Shown: positions 32,201-39,648 of the stretch, one piece after another
How the letters are laid out: each line of letters begins with the position of its first letter
Numbering within the stretch: position 1 is the stretch's first letter
Assembly (NCBI RefSeq): GCF_014655715.1
Contig: NZ_BNBM01000016.1
Location: 1-64,000, forward strand
DNA: 64,000 nucleotides
Direction of reading: 5' to 3'
Source: Streptomyces lanatus
Lineage (GTDB): Bacteria > Actinomycetota > Actinomycetes > Streptomycetales > Streptomycetaceae
Notes under the pieces: generated by a model
What the model was told of the DNA's origin: nothing
Seen by the model: the letters and a program-made list of their open reading frames with translations, nothing else
The model's database searches: none
Translations under genes and position numbers: made by a program

Positions 32201-33316
32201 CTGTCGTGGGTCGTCCACGAGGAGACGTACGGCCGCCGTGCCCTGCCCGGCGAGGAGCCGCACGACCTGCTCGCCGAGACCGTCGCTCAGATCCGCCCGC
32301 TGGACGCCAAGGCGCTCGGCGAGGCGTGGGAGCGGCAGAAGCGGATGACGAAGCCGGCCGGTGCGCTCGGCATGCTGGAGATCATCTCCGCGCAGCTCAG
32401 CGGCCTGTCCCGGCAGTGCCCGCCGCCCATCCCGGAGCCCGCGGCGGTCGCGATCTTCGCCGGTGACCACGGCGTACACGCCCAAGGCGTGACCCCTTGG
32501 CCCCAGGAGGTGACGGCCCAGATGGTCGCCAACTTCCTCGGCGGCGGCGCGGTCTGCAACGCCTTCGCCGGCCAGGTCGGCGCGGAGGTGTGCGTCGTGG
32601 ACGTCGGCGTGGCCGCCGACCTGCCCGCCACCCCCGGCCTCCTGCCCCGCAAGGTCCGCGCGGGCACCTCCGACATGACGACCGGCCCCGCGATGACCCG
32701 CGAGGAGGCCAAGCAGGCCATCGAGGTCGGCATCGAGACCGCCCGCGACCTGGTGGCGGCCGGCAACAAGGCGCTGCTGACGGGCGAGATGGGCATCGCC
32801 AACACGACCGCCTCGGCCGCCCTGATCTCGGTGTTCACCGGCACGGACCCGGCGGACGTCACCGGCCGCGGCACCGGCATCAACGACGAGACCCTGGCCC
32901 GTAAGACCGAGGTGGTGCGCCGCGCGATCGAGGTCCACCAGCCGGACCCCGCCGACCCCATCGGCGTACTCGCCGCGATCGGCGGCTTCGAACACGCCGC
33001 GCTGGTCGGTCTCCTGCTGGGTGGCGCGTCCCTGCGCACGCCGGTGATCCTGGACGGCGTCAGCGCCGGGGCAGCGGCCCTGGTCGCCCGCGCCATCGCC
33101 CCCGAGGTCCTCGCGGCCTGCATCGCGGGCCACCGCAGCGCCGAGCCCGGCCACGTGGCCGCCCTCAACAAACTGGGCCTGCGCCCCCTGGTCGACCTCG
33201 ACCTCCGCCTCGGCGAGGGCACGGGCGCGCTCCTGGCCCTGCCGCTGGTGCAGAGCACGGCGAGGGCGATGCACGAGGTGGCGACGTTCGATTCGGCGGG
33301 CGTGACTGAGAAGTAG
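29291..33316 (+). CDS. cobT: BluB-CobT fusion with a long Pro/Ala/Glu-rich N-terminal region
   Basis: 1341 residues. Residues 1 to about 765 are low-complexity, rich in Pro, Ala, Glu, Val and Gln, with a PQ run from eight exact DNA hexamers. Residues about 770-985 are a BluB nitroreductase-fold domain (RRDIRNGFRSDPIPHEVLLR, AAHTAPSVGHSQPWDFVVI, AEGLGVGWVSFFDER), which cuts FMN to make 5,6-dimethylbenzimidazole. Residues about 990-1341 are CobT (MTKPAGALGMLE, AIFAGDHGVHAQGVTPWPQEVTAQM, GEMGIANTTASAAL), which joins dimethylbenzimidazole to nicotinate mononucleotide to give alpha-ribazole phosphate. The fusion would hand the product of one step to the next. No stop or frameshift separates the parts. 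No signal peptide is seen, so the long tail is cytoplasmic. Confidence 0.9.
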   Translation: MTDTGQVPGEGLPESAGTAEQPGVPAAHGAYPYLSETTAEDEDLLMPGTQGAWGNEVAPPMPEPVVETVHEPGPHEISGRDSGSVDLNGVRLPGPSVPTAPTTPIPPITPRRPLHLGPPIPDASASPVRSLADRGAVGTPARQPGPEYLDATAPQPTTPWPAAATATAAQPAVQTQVPAPVPVGSEATAGETVGPQEQSAVGVVAEVPVGVEAGALSAPQEQEVGVYGGPELSGAGGMVPGQGGVPGSDGSEAAVGDGAAAGPAVVAGGTPEADLGAQDAEAGQAVVREVTPAVEVPVAESGVEGGAPVEVPGVEGDPAPQTPDVESAPMPEAAVSEAAQAVDGGPAPEGEPLPEAPASEAAPLPEAPVSDVSEAAQVVGVPADESAEVLEATAPEAVAQAPEPLAPQAIPAPEVPQAPEAVAQPLPEAAPLTAPETTPIPPAPDAVQPPEPTAAEPDAPQPADGTPMAVAAEEPAQPTDADPVAQQQSEPAAPVEQPAQDGAPADPDLAAQAVLASVPAAEAESTAAIPEAQTPDPAPEPIVAPQPQPQPQPQPQPQPQPEPLAEVPAPAPAPEPTPAPEPAIQHPAPETAPPADAPEPQPVLADAPEPHPAPADTPEPFVAEPAGPQLRSPAQPAPVAENPAPAAAEPAPEPAVVLQTGITEEATPEPPPMGQFVQVEGSVPTTPHLAPTPPQPLVLPAEEGPGEGPGPIATVPAPREGEPELVQHADDLDTRAADQEDQEDPADQVAEGSAAVVEETRQPTGPAAPAYDDAEREAVLKVMRERRDIRNGFRSDPIPHEVLLRVLEAAHTAPSVGHSQPWDFVVIRSADTRRTMHELAMRQRDAYAKSLPKGRAKQFKELKIEAILDTPVNIVVTADPTRGGRHTLGRHTQPQMAPYSAALAVENLWLAARAEGLGVGWVSFFDEREMVRALGLPEHLEVIAYLCVGYVDEFPDEPELMQAGWSKRRPLSWVVHEETYGRRALPGEEPHDLLAETVAQIRPLDAKALGEAWERQKRMTKPAGALGMLEIISAQLSGLSRQCPPPIPEPAAVAIFAGDHGVHAQGVTPWPQEVTAQMVANFLGGGAVCNAFAGQVGAEVCVVDVGVAADLPATPGLLPRKVRAGTSDMTTGPAMTREEAKQAIEVGIETARDLVAAGNKALLTGEMGIANTTASAALISVFTGTDPADVTGRGTGINDETLARKTEVVRRAIEVHQPDPADPIGVLAAIGGFEHAALVGLLLGGASLRTPVILDGVSAGAAALVARAIAPEVLAACIAGHRSAEPGHVAALNKLGLRPLVDLDLRLGEGTGALLALPLVQSTARAMHEVATFDSAGVTEK
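30923..30970 (+). repeat. Hexamer microsatellite (ccgcag)8 inside the BluB-CobT gene
   Basis: Eight perfect in-frame copies of ccgcag, coding alternating Pro-Gln, followed by a ninth altered unit (ccggag). As the unit is two codons, gain or loss of copies would alter only the length of the low-complexity region. Confidence 0.95.
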
Positions 33317-33328
33317 GTGGACGGTGGA

Positions 33329-33360
33329 GGGAACCCGCGGGTCCGGAACCCCGGGTTCCC
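33329..33360 (+). terminator. Hairpin after the BluB-CobT gene
   Basis: Nine-bp stem, 33329-33337 (gggaacccg) with 33352-33360, loop of 14 bases. A second short stem (cgttccgc/gcggaacg) lies about 30 bp further on, before the next gene. Confidence 0.6.
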
Positions 33361-33544
33361 CTCATCGCGCCGCGCGATTGTGGGCAGGCGTTCCGCACGG
33401 CGGAACGGGTGGGCACAACCGCCCACAGCCATGCACCCGGCAACGAAGCCCAGCCACCGGACACCCGAGCCGCCAGCCCCACCCGCCACGTAAAATCCGC
33501 ACGTCAGGGCATCGCACCGCCGCCGAAACAGGAGCCGCCCCCTC

Positions 33545-34777
33545 ATGGCCGAAAACCCCGCCTACCCCGTAGGCCTCCGCCTCACCGGCCGCCGGGTCGT
33601 CGTCCTCGGCGGCGGCCAGGTCGCCCAGCGTCGCCTCCCCGCCCTCATCGCAGCGGGCGCCGACATCGTCCTCGTGTCCCCCGACGCGACCCCGTCCGTC
33701 GAGGCGATGGCGGACGCCGGCGAGATCACCTGGCAGCAGCGGACGTACGAGGACGGCGACCTCGCGGACGCCTGGTACGCCCTGATCGCCACCGGCGACA
33801 AGGAAGCCAACACCCGAGCCTCGGCCGAAGCGGAGCGCCACCGCGTCTGGTGCGTCCGCTCCGACGACGCCGACCGGGCAACCGCCTGGACCCCCGCCAC
33901 CGGCCACAGCGAGGGCGTCACCATCGCCGTCCTCACCACCGAGGCCCGTGGCCGCGACCCCCGCCACACCGCCGCCATCCGCGACGCGGTCGTCGAGGGC
34001 CTGCGCGACGGCACCCTCGTCGCCCCGCACCACCGCACCCGCACCCCCGGGGTCGCCCTGGTCGGCGGCGGCCCCGGCGACCCGGACCTGATCACGGTCC
34101 GAGGCCGCCGCCTGCTCGCCGAGGCCGACGTCGTCATCACCGACCACCTCGGCCCCCGCGACCTCCTCGCCGAACTCCCCGCGAGCGTCGAGGTGATCGA
34201 CGCGGCGAAGCTGCCGTACGGCAGGTTCATGGCCCAGGAGGCCATCAACAACGCGCTGATCGAGCACGCCAAGCAGGGCAAGTCCGTCGTACGTCTCAAG
34301 GGCGGCGACCCCTTCGTCTACGGCCGTGGCATGGAGGAGGTCCAGGCGCTGGCCGAGGCGGGCGTCCCGTGCACGGTGGTGCCCGGCATCTCCAGCTCGA
34401 TCTCGGTCCCGGGCGCGGCCGGCATCCCGGTCACCCACCGGGGCGTCGCCCATGAGTTCACCGTGGTCAGCGGGCATATCGCCCCCGGCGAAGAGCGCTC
34501 CCTGGTCGACTGGCCGTCCCTCGCCAAGCTGACCGGCACGCTGGTGATCCTCATGGGCGTCGGCACGATCGGGAAGGTAGCCGAGACTCTCGTCGCGCAC
34601 GGCAAGTCCCCGGACACGCCCGTCGCCCTGGTCCAGGAGGGCACCACGGCCGCCCAGCGCCGGGTCGACGCGACCCTCGCCACGGCGAGTCAGGCCGTAC
34701 TCGACCACGATGTGAAGCCGCCGGCGGTCATCGTCATCGGCGAGGTCGTGAACGTAGGACCGAGCCCTTCCGAGTAA
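33545..34777 (+). CDS. Precorrin-2 dehydrogenase / uroporphyrinogen-III C-methyltransferase fusion (CysG-like)
   Basis: 410 residues. Residues 1-150 are a Met8/SirC-type NAD-dependent precorrin-2 dehydrogenase (GRRVVVLGGGQVAQRRLPAL, RVWCVRSDDADRATAWTPA). Residues about 165-405 are uroporphyrinogen-III methyltransferase (VALVGGGPGDPDLITVRG, RLKGGDPFVYGRGMEE, VVPGISSSISVPGAAGIPVTHRG, TLVILMGVGTIG). It makes precorrin-2 and, through the first domain, sirohydrochlorin for sirohaem or cobalamin. It is about 50 residues shorter than enterobacterial CysG, since the central dimerisation domain is missing. The preceding hairpin suggests its own promoter. The substrate link to the corrin genes upstream is direct. 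Confidence 0.88.
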   Translation: MAENPAYPVGLRLTGRRVVVLGGGQVAQRRLPALIAAGADIVLVSPDATPSVEAMADAGEITWQQRTYEDGDLADAWYALIATGDKEANTRASAEAERHRVWCVRSDDADRATAWTPATGHSEGVTIAVLTTEARGRDPRHTAAIRDAVVEGLRDGTLVAPHHRTRTPGVALVGGGPGDPDLITVRGRRLLAEADVVITDHLGPRDLLAELPASVEVIDAAKLPYGRFMAQEAINNALIEHAKQGKSVVRLKGGDPFVYGRGMEEVQALAEAGVPCTVVPGISSSISVPGAAGIPVTHRGVAHEFTVVSGHIAPGEERSLVDWPSLAKLTGTLVILMGVGTIGKVAETLVAHGKSPDTPVALVQEGTTAAQRRVDATLATASQAVLDHDVKPPAVIVIGEVVNVGPSPSE

Positions 34778-34841
34778 CCGCGGGTAACCCAACCCGTCCC
34801 GAACCGTTGGCACCACACCCAGGACAAGGCAGTATCACCCT

Positions 34842-35663
34842 GTGGCCGATCTCATCACCGTCGATGACCCCACCGATCCCCGCCTGCGCGACTACACGGG
34901 CCTGACCGACGTCGAACTGCGCCGCAAGCGCGAACCGGCCGAAGGTCTGTTCATCGCCGAGGGCGAGAAGGTGATCAGACGGGCGAAGGAAGCCGGCTAC
35001 GAGATGCGGTCGATGCTGCTCTCCGCCAAGTGGGTCGACGTCATGCGCGACGTCATCGACGAGCTCCCCGCCCCGGTGTACGCGGTCAGCCCGGACCTCG
35101 CCGAGCAGGTCACCGGCTATCACGTGCACCGCGGCGCGCTCGCGTCGATGCAGCGCAAGCCGCTGCCGACGGCTACCGAACTGCTCCAGACCGCCCGCCG
35201 CGTGGTGGTCATGGAGTCGGTCAACGACCACACCAACATCGGCGCCATCTTCCGTTCCGCCGCCGCCCTAGGCATGGACGCGGTCCTGCTCTCCCCGGAC
35301 TGCGCCGACCCGCTGTACCGCAGGAGCGTCAAGGTCTCCATGGGCGCGGTCTTCTCGGTGCCGTACGCCCGCCTCGACACCTGGCCCAAGGGTCTCGAAT
35401 CGGTCCGCGAGGCCGGCTTCACCCTCCTCGCCCTCACCCCCGACGAGAAGGCGAAGACCCTCGACGAGGCCGCCCCGCACCGCATGGACCGGGTCGCGCT
35501 GATGCTCGGCGCCGAGGGCGACGGCCTCTCCACCCAGGCGCTGGTGGCCGCCGACGAATGGGTCCGCATCCCGATGGCACACGGAGTCGACTCCCTCAAC
35601 GTCGGCGCGGCGGCCGCGGTCGCCTTCTACGCCGTGGCCACCGGCCGCCCCCTCGGTACATGA
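34842..35663 (+). CDS. TrmH/SpoU-family RNA 2'-O-ribose methyltransferase
   Basis: 273 residues. An N-terminal substrate-binding domain (EPAEGLFIAEGEKVIRRAKEAG) precedes a SPOUT domain from about residue 120. Motif 1 is NDHTNIGAIFRSAAALGMDAVLL, motif 2 LMLGAEGDGLS, motif 3 IPMAHGVDSLNVGAAAAV. It methylates the 2'-hydroxyl of a ribose in rRNA or tRNA. The start is GTG 34842: no Shine-Dalgarno, but TTGGCA (34807-34812), 17 bp and CAGTAT (34830-34835) place transcription start on the GTG. The Nudix gene overlaps the stop by four bases. Confidence 0.87.
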   Translation: MADLITVDDPTDPRLRDYTGLTDVELRRKREPAEGLFIAEGEKVIRRAKEAGYEMRSMLLSAKWVDVMRDVIDELPAPVYAVSPDLAEQVTGYHVHRGALASMQRKPLPTATELLQTARRVVVMESVNDHTNIGAIFRSAAALGMDAVLLSPDCADPLYRRSVKVSMGAVFSVPYARLDTWPKGLESVREAGFTLLALTPDEKAKTLDEAAPHRMDRVALMLGAEGDGLSTQALVAADEWVRIPMAHGVDSLNVGAAAAVAFYAVATGRPLGT

Positions 35664-36052
35664 ACCGGGGCGAGGCGATCGTCGCGGTCCTGCTCCGCGC
35701 CGACCGCCTCCTCGCCATCCGCCGCGGCCCCGCCGTCGCACGCCCCGGCTACTGGCAACCCGTCAGCGGCAAGATCGAGCCCGGGGAGACCCAGCGGGAC
35801 GCCGTGGTCCGGGAGGTCCACGAAGAGGTCGGCCTGACCGCCGTACCCCTGGCCAAGGTCTGGGAGTCGGAGACGGACGACGGCCGCTTCCGCCTCCACT
35901 GGTGGACGGCGACCGCCGACACCGGCGACGTGGTCCCCGACCCGGACGAGGTCGGCGAGGTCCGCTGGGTCACACCGGAGGAGTTCCTGACCCTGGACCC
36001 GCTGTTCGACGGCGACCGGGAGTTCTTCGAGCGGATCCTGCCCGCCCTGTGA
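35660..36052 (+). CDS. Nudix hydrolase
   Basis: 130 residues. The Nudix box GKIEPGETQRDAVVREVHEEVGL matches GX5EX7REUXEEXGU with all metal-binding glutamates. The N-terminal strand IVAVLLRADRLLAIRRG and the PGYWQPVSG lead-in are typical. It would cleave a nucleoside diphosphate linked to another group, for instance an oxidised dNTP or NDP-sugar; length and sequence do not settle which. ATG 35660 overlaps the methyltransferase stop, so both come from one message. It faces the kinase gene tail to tail. Confidence 0.88.
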   Translation: MNRGEAIVAVLLRADRLLAIRRGPAVARPGYWQPVSGKIEPGETQRDAVVREVHEEVGLTAVPLAKVWESETDDGRFRLHWWTATADTGDVVPDPDEVGEVRWVTPEEFLTLDPLFDGDREFFERILPAL

Positions 36053-36080
36053 GCCCCTCCCGCCCGGGAGCCGGACGGGC

Positions 36081-37496
36081 CTAGTCGCGCATCTCGAACG
36101 TCGTCTCGTACCGCTCGGACATCATCTCGTCCTCGTCGAGCGGCGTGTACCCCGGTTCCACCTGCTCCTGGCTCGGACGTACGCCGTCGCCGCCGAGCCC
36201 ACGGTCCGGGCCCTGGCAGCCCTGGGCCGCCGCGATGCCGAGCGCCACCAGCAGGGTGACCACGACGAACACGAACAGCCGTTGCCGGAGCAGCCGGGGA
36301 TTGGCGGGCCGCAGTCCCGTCCCCGTGTTCCGGGGCGCCGGGCGTCGATTGCCGTTGCGCGGAGCGGGCCGGCCGCCGTTGCCCGAGCGCTGGGTGCCGC
36401 GGGCGCCGGGGATCTGCCGGGCCCCGGGCCGGGGCTGCGCCGTACCGCTGTGCGGGGCGCCGCCGCCCCTCGACGGGGCCGCGTCACGGGCCGGACCGGG
36501 CACGCGCGGCGAGCCGTTGCCCCGGGGCACTCCGGTGCCGCGCGGCGGGGGAGCGCCCTGGGCGCGCCGCTGGGCACGCTGCTGATCGGCGTAGGTGTCG
36601 GCGAGCCGCCCGGTGGGCCGGTCCGCCTCCCCGGAACGCGGCGCCGGCGGGCGTACGTCCGCGAAACCCTGCGCCTCCCGGGCCGCGATCTCCTTCAGGC
36701 GCAGCGACAGCTGGAGGGTGCTGGGCCGGTCCTCCGGGTCCTTCGCCAGACACGCCCGGACGAGCGGCGCGAGGGCGTCCGGGACGCCCTGCAGCTGGGG
36801 CTCCTCATGCACGACGCGGTACAGCATCACCTCTGAACTGCCGTGCCCGAAGGGCGAGTCGCCCATCGACGCGTACGCCAGTGTGGCGCCGAGGGAGAAG
36901 ACGTCCGTGGCCGGGGTGACGGCGGCGCCGCGCACCTGCTCCGGGGCGAGGAAGCCGGGCGAGCCGACCGCCGTGCCCACATGCGTCAGGGTCGAGGCCC
37001 CCGTGGCCCAGGCGATGCCGAAGTCGATGATCCTCGGCCCCTTGGGGGACAGCAGGATGTTGGAAGGCTTCAGATCCCGGTGCACGACACCGGCCTCGTG
37101 GACCGCGACCAGCCCTTCGCTCAGGGCGGCCCCCACGGCGGCGACCTCCGCGGCACCGAGCGCGCCCTCGTCGGCGACCCGATCGTGCAGGGACGGTCCT
37201 GGCACATACTGCGTGGCGAACCAGGGGCGCTCCGCCTCCAGGTCGGCGGCCACGAGCCGGGCCGTACAGCCACCGCGGATGCGGCGCGCCGCCGAGACCT
37301 CACGCGCGAACCGCGACCGGAACTCCTGATCCTCCGCCAGATCGGGCCGGATCACCTTGAGCGCGACCCGCTGCCCCTTCTTGTCGGAGCCCAGGTAGAC
37401 GACGCCCATCCCGCCCGCGCCGAGCCGTCTGTGAAGCCTGAACGAGCCGACGACGCGCGGGTCCTCGCGCCTCAGGCGCATCATCGCCATGTTCAT
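36081..37496 (-). CDS. Transmembrane Ser/Thr protein kinase (PknB-like)
   Basis: About 471 residues. Kinase domain roughly residues 15-270: glycine loop RLGAGGMGVVYLG, catalytic Lys in VALKVI, VVHRDLKPSNILLS, DFGIAWATG and APEQVRG. A 130-residue Arg/Pro/Gly-rich linker leads to one membrane helix (about 406-426, LFVFVVVTLLVALGIAA) and 45 residues outside, with no PASTA or other sensor domain. Several starts are possible (GTG 37526, ATG 37496, 37490, 37484); I used ATG 37496. No phosphatase gene is adjacent. Expected to signal at the membrane; the stimulus is unknown. Confidence 0.88.
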   Translation of the reverse strand: MNMAMMRLRREDPRVVGSFRLHRRLGAGGMGVVYLGSDKKGQRVALKVIRPDLAEDQEFRSRFAREVSAARRIRGGCTARLVAADLEAERPWFATQYVPGPSLHDRVADEGALGAAEVAAVGAALSEGLVAVHEAGVVHRDLKPSNILLSPKGPRIIDFGIAWATGASTLTHVGTAVGSPGFLAPEQVRGAAVTPATDVFSLGATLAYASMGDSPFGHGSSEVMLYRVVHEEPQLQGVPDALAPLVRACLAKDPEDRPSTLQLSLRLKEIAAREAQGFADVRPPAPRSGEADRPTGRLADTYADQQRAQRRAQGAPPPRGTGVPRGNGSPRVPGPARDAAPSRGGGAPHSGTAQPRPGARQIPGARGTQRSGNGGRPAPRNGNRRPAPRNTGTGLRPANPRLLRQRLFVFVVVTLLVALGIAAAQGCQGPDRGLGGDGVRPSQEQVEPGYTPLDEDEMMSERYETTFEMRD

Positions 37497-37692
37497 CCCC
37501 GCTGCCCGGTCCGTCTGACGAGCCACAGCTTACGTTTCCACGGGCCGCCGTGCGCAGAGGCCGCGCCCTCTCGGACCGATGGATTGTCAGTGGCGGGTGG
37601 GAGACTTGAAGGGTGGTCAGAGGGTGGGTGAGCAGGGCGACTTAGCAGGCGAGGTGCCCCCAACCACCCGTCACAGAAGGGGGATTGAGCCC

Positions 37693-37980
37693 GTGAAGGG
37701 TGATCGCGTGGAGATAGTCGTGGACGCGGGAGACACGACGCGCACGTATGAGGTGGTGGCGAGCAGGGCGGGCCGCAGGGTGGAGACGGCGGTGCGTCGA
37801 GGTGTCGTGGAAGTGAGCGAAGTCACCCGAAGCGGAACCGTGGTGCGTACGGCCCGCTTCATGGCGAACCGGGTCCTCGCGCTGGTCGAGCAGCCCATCC
37901 CGAGGGAGGACGGCTCCGAGCGGAGCCATGAGAAAGCGGGGCACACCGGGCGTCCCCTCGGGGATGACCCCGAGACCTAG
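37693..37980 (+). CDS. Conserved small protein, unknown function
   Basis: 95 residues. The core VKGDRVEIVVDAGDTTRTYEVVASRAGRRVETAVRRGVVE-like sequence, read through VSEVTRSGTVVRTARFMANRVLALVEQP, looks like a compact all-beta domain with alternating charged residues. I remember similar short proteins in other Streptomyces genomes but no function. GTG 37693 has GGGGG nine bases upstream. Divergent from the kinase gene at 37496, so one intergenic region of about 195 bp serves both. Confidence 0.72.
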   Translation: MKGDRVEIVVDAGDTTRTYEVVASRAGRRVETAVRRGVVEVSEVTRSGTVVRTARFMANRVLALVEQPIPREDGSERSHEKAGHTGRPLGDDPET

Positions 37981-38097
37981 GACCTCGTCTCCACCCAGGG
38001 GAGTACTCCGCAGGTCATGGCTCATCCTCCGGGAGGCCCGCCAATCGGTACGAGGGCATGACGTGCGGAAGCGGCCGCCCGCCTAGATTTGAGGTCA

Positions 38098-38143
38098 AGC
38101 GGCGGGTGCAGCACTCGTCCCCCGAGGTCAGACACCCGCCGCT
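38098..38143 (+). promoter_or_regulatory. Stem-loop in the 5' leader of the small membrane-protein gene
   Basis: An 11-bp perfect stem, 38098-38108 (agcggcgggtg) with 38133-38143, encloses a second small stem (ctcg/cgag). A -10-like TAGATT is at 38084-38089, so the structure would stand at the very start of the mRNA, 36 bases before the start codon at 38179. No known riboswitch pattern is recognised. Confidence 0.45.
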
Positions 38144-38178
38144 GCCAACGACAACTGACACAGGTCAGGAGAGGGACC

Positions 38179-38376
38179 ATGGCCCAGACGGCACCGCGGA
38201 CAGTGATCCGCATACAGGAGCGCACACTGCTGCGCCCCCGCCGCCAGGGCCGCCGCCACCCCTTGGTGGCGACGCTCATGGCCCTTCCCCTGGCGGCCCT
38301 TCTCCTCCTCGTCTTCGACGGCTGGGAGACAGTGGCCACACAGGCGTCGTCCGTGGGCGTGATGCTGGGGCGCTGA
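38179..38376 (+). CDS. Small single-span membrane protein (65 aa), unknown function
   Basis: Starts at ATG 38179 after GGAGAGGG. The first 28 residues are basic (RIQERTLLRPRRQGRRHP), then one helix (LVATLMALPLAALLLLVFDGW) and a short tail ending VGVMLGR. The basic-in pattern predicts a cytoplasmic N-terminus. No family recognised. A structured leader precedes it and a strong terminator follows at 38464, so it is a single-gene transcript. Confidence 0.65.
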   Translation: MAQTAPRTVIRIQERTLLRPRRQGRRHPLVATLMALPLAALLLLVFDGWETVATQASSVGVMLGR

Positions 38377-38463
38377 GCGGCGACCCCAGGCCCGGAAGAG
38401 CGGTCCGGGCGGGGACATCCACCCATGAAACCCCGTGGGGACGGGGGTGCGGCGGACGGCACA

Positions 38464-38497
38464 AATGCCGGCGCAGCTGGGGAGCTGCGCCGGCATT
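38464..38497 (+). terminator. Strong intrinsic terminator
   Basis: Perfect 15-bp stem, 38464-38478 (aatgccggcgcagct) with 38483-38497, GGGG loop, followed by GCTTTTGC. It closes the small membrane-protein gene. Confidence 0.92.
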
Positions 38498-38626
38498 GCT
38501 TTTGCCTCCGGCGGACGGGCGACATGCCTCTCCCCCGGGAGGGCCCGCACCGACGCCGGGCGCCCCTCATCCGGCGAGGTCCCACACGTACGCTCGGCCC
38601 AAGCCATCCGCACACAAGGGACCCCC

Positions 38627-39568
38627 GTGACCCCGAACCCGCTCCTGCCCGACCTCACCGCCCGAGCCATAGCCGCGGCCCATTCCCGTACATCCGCCTG
38701 TCCCTGCGGAGCCACCGTCACCCTCGCCGAGCGCCCGGACGCCACCGTGGTCCGCCACGCCGACACCGTCGCCAAGGCCCACGCCCCGGACCTCACCCCG
38801 GCAGACCTCGCGCCCCGCCTGCTCACGGCCACCCGCCTCCCCGAGCTCCTGCTTCCGCCCCTCACCCCCATACCCGTCGAACTGCACGGCCGCCTGGTGA
38901 GCCTCTGGCCGTACGGCGCACCCGTGGACCCCGAGGACCCGGATGCGGCCCCGTGGGAGGCGGCGGCGGACCTGCTCGCCCATCTCCACCGCACCCCCGC
39001 CCCCGCCCCGCTGCCGCCCATGCGCGGACCGGTCAGAGCCGCGCTCTCCATATCCCGCCTCTGCGCCGCCACCGCTGGCGGCCCCGCCACCGACGCCGTC
39101 CTGCGCGCCTGGGCCACCCTCCCCGCCTGGGCCCGCGCCGAGGCCCCGCAGCCCGACACCGCCACCCTCTGCCACGGCGACCTCCACCTCGGCCAGCTCG
39201 TCCGGTACCCGGCCCCGGACGGTCCCTGGCGGCTGATCGACGTGGACGATCTCGGCGTGGGTGTCCCGGCCTGGGATCTGGGCCGGCCGGCCGCCTGGTT
39301 CGCCTGTGGGCTGCTGCCGCCCGACGAATGGCACCGGTTCCTGACCGCGTACCGCGCCGCGGGCGGCCCCGCGGTACCCGCCGACGGCGACCCCTGGCCC
39401 GCCCTGGACGTCGCGGCCCGTGCCCTCACCGTGCAGACCGCGGCCCGCGCGATCACCAAGGCCGAGGCCGAGGGACGCCCGCTGGACGAGGTCGAGCAGG
39501 CTCTCGTCGACGCCAGTGACCGAATGGCTTCCTTCCCCCCGGAGTTGGTCCATGAAGAGGCGAAGTAG
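38627..39568 (+). CDS. Aminoglycoside phosphotransferase (APH)/choline-kinase-fold protein
   Basis: 313 residues from GTG 38627, with AAGGGA before it. The catalytic loop is LCHGDLHLGQLVRY (Asp and His of the APH family) and the metal-binding Asp is in WRLIDVDDLGVGVPAWDLGRPAAWF. The N-lobe is short and Cys-containing (SACPCGATVTLAERPDATVVRH). It would phosphorylate a small hydroxyl compound. Being in the core of a Streptomyces chromosome and not beside antibiotic genes, it is more likely a housekeeping kinase than a resistance enzyme. Followed at 80 bp by the zinc-ribbon gene. Confidence 0.8.
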   Translation: MTPNPLLPDLTARAIAAAHSRTSACPCGATVTLAERPDATVVRHADTVAKAHAPDLTPADLAPRLLTATRLPELLLPPLTPIPVELHGRLVSLWPYGAPVDPEDPDAAPWEAAADLLAHLHRTPAPAPLPPMRGPVRAALSISRLCAATAGGPATDAVLRAWATLPAWARAEAPQPDTATLCHGDLHLGQLVRYPAPDGPWRLIDVDDLGVGVPAWDLGRPAAWFACGLLPPDEWHRFLTAYRAAGGPAVPADGDPWPALDVAARALTVQTAARAITKAEAEGRPLDEVEQALVDASDRMASFPPELVHEEAK

Positions 39569-39648
39569 GGTGCAACCGACCGCAGCCGGACAGAGTCTGT
39601 CCTGGCGATACATGAAGCAGGACCGACCGGCGAGGAGTTGAGCTGACG

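Noticed and set aside
29267..33274. A minus-strand open frame of about 1335 codons opposite the BluB-CobT gene
   Set aside because: It is the complement of a strongly GC-biased gene; its product is a repetitive Gly/Arg/Leu/Asp sequence with no motifs, while the plus strand encodes two complete enzyme domains.
38627..39568. Antibiotic resistance phosphotransferase
   Set aside because: The APH fold is clear but there is no resistance context, and the gene stands in core chromosome beside tRNA genes, so a resistance label would be unsupported.
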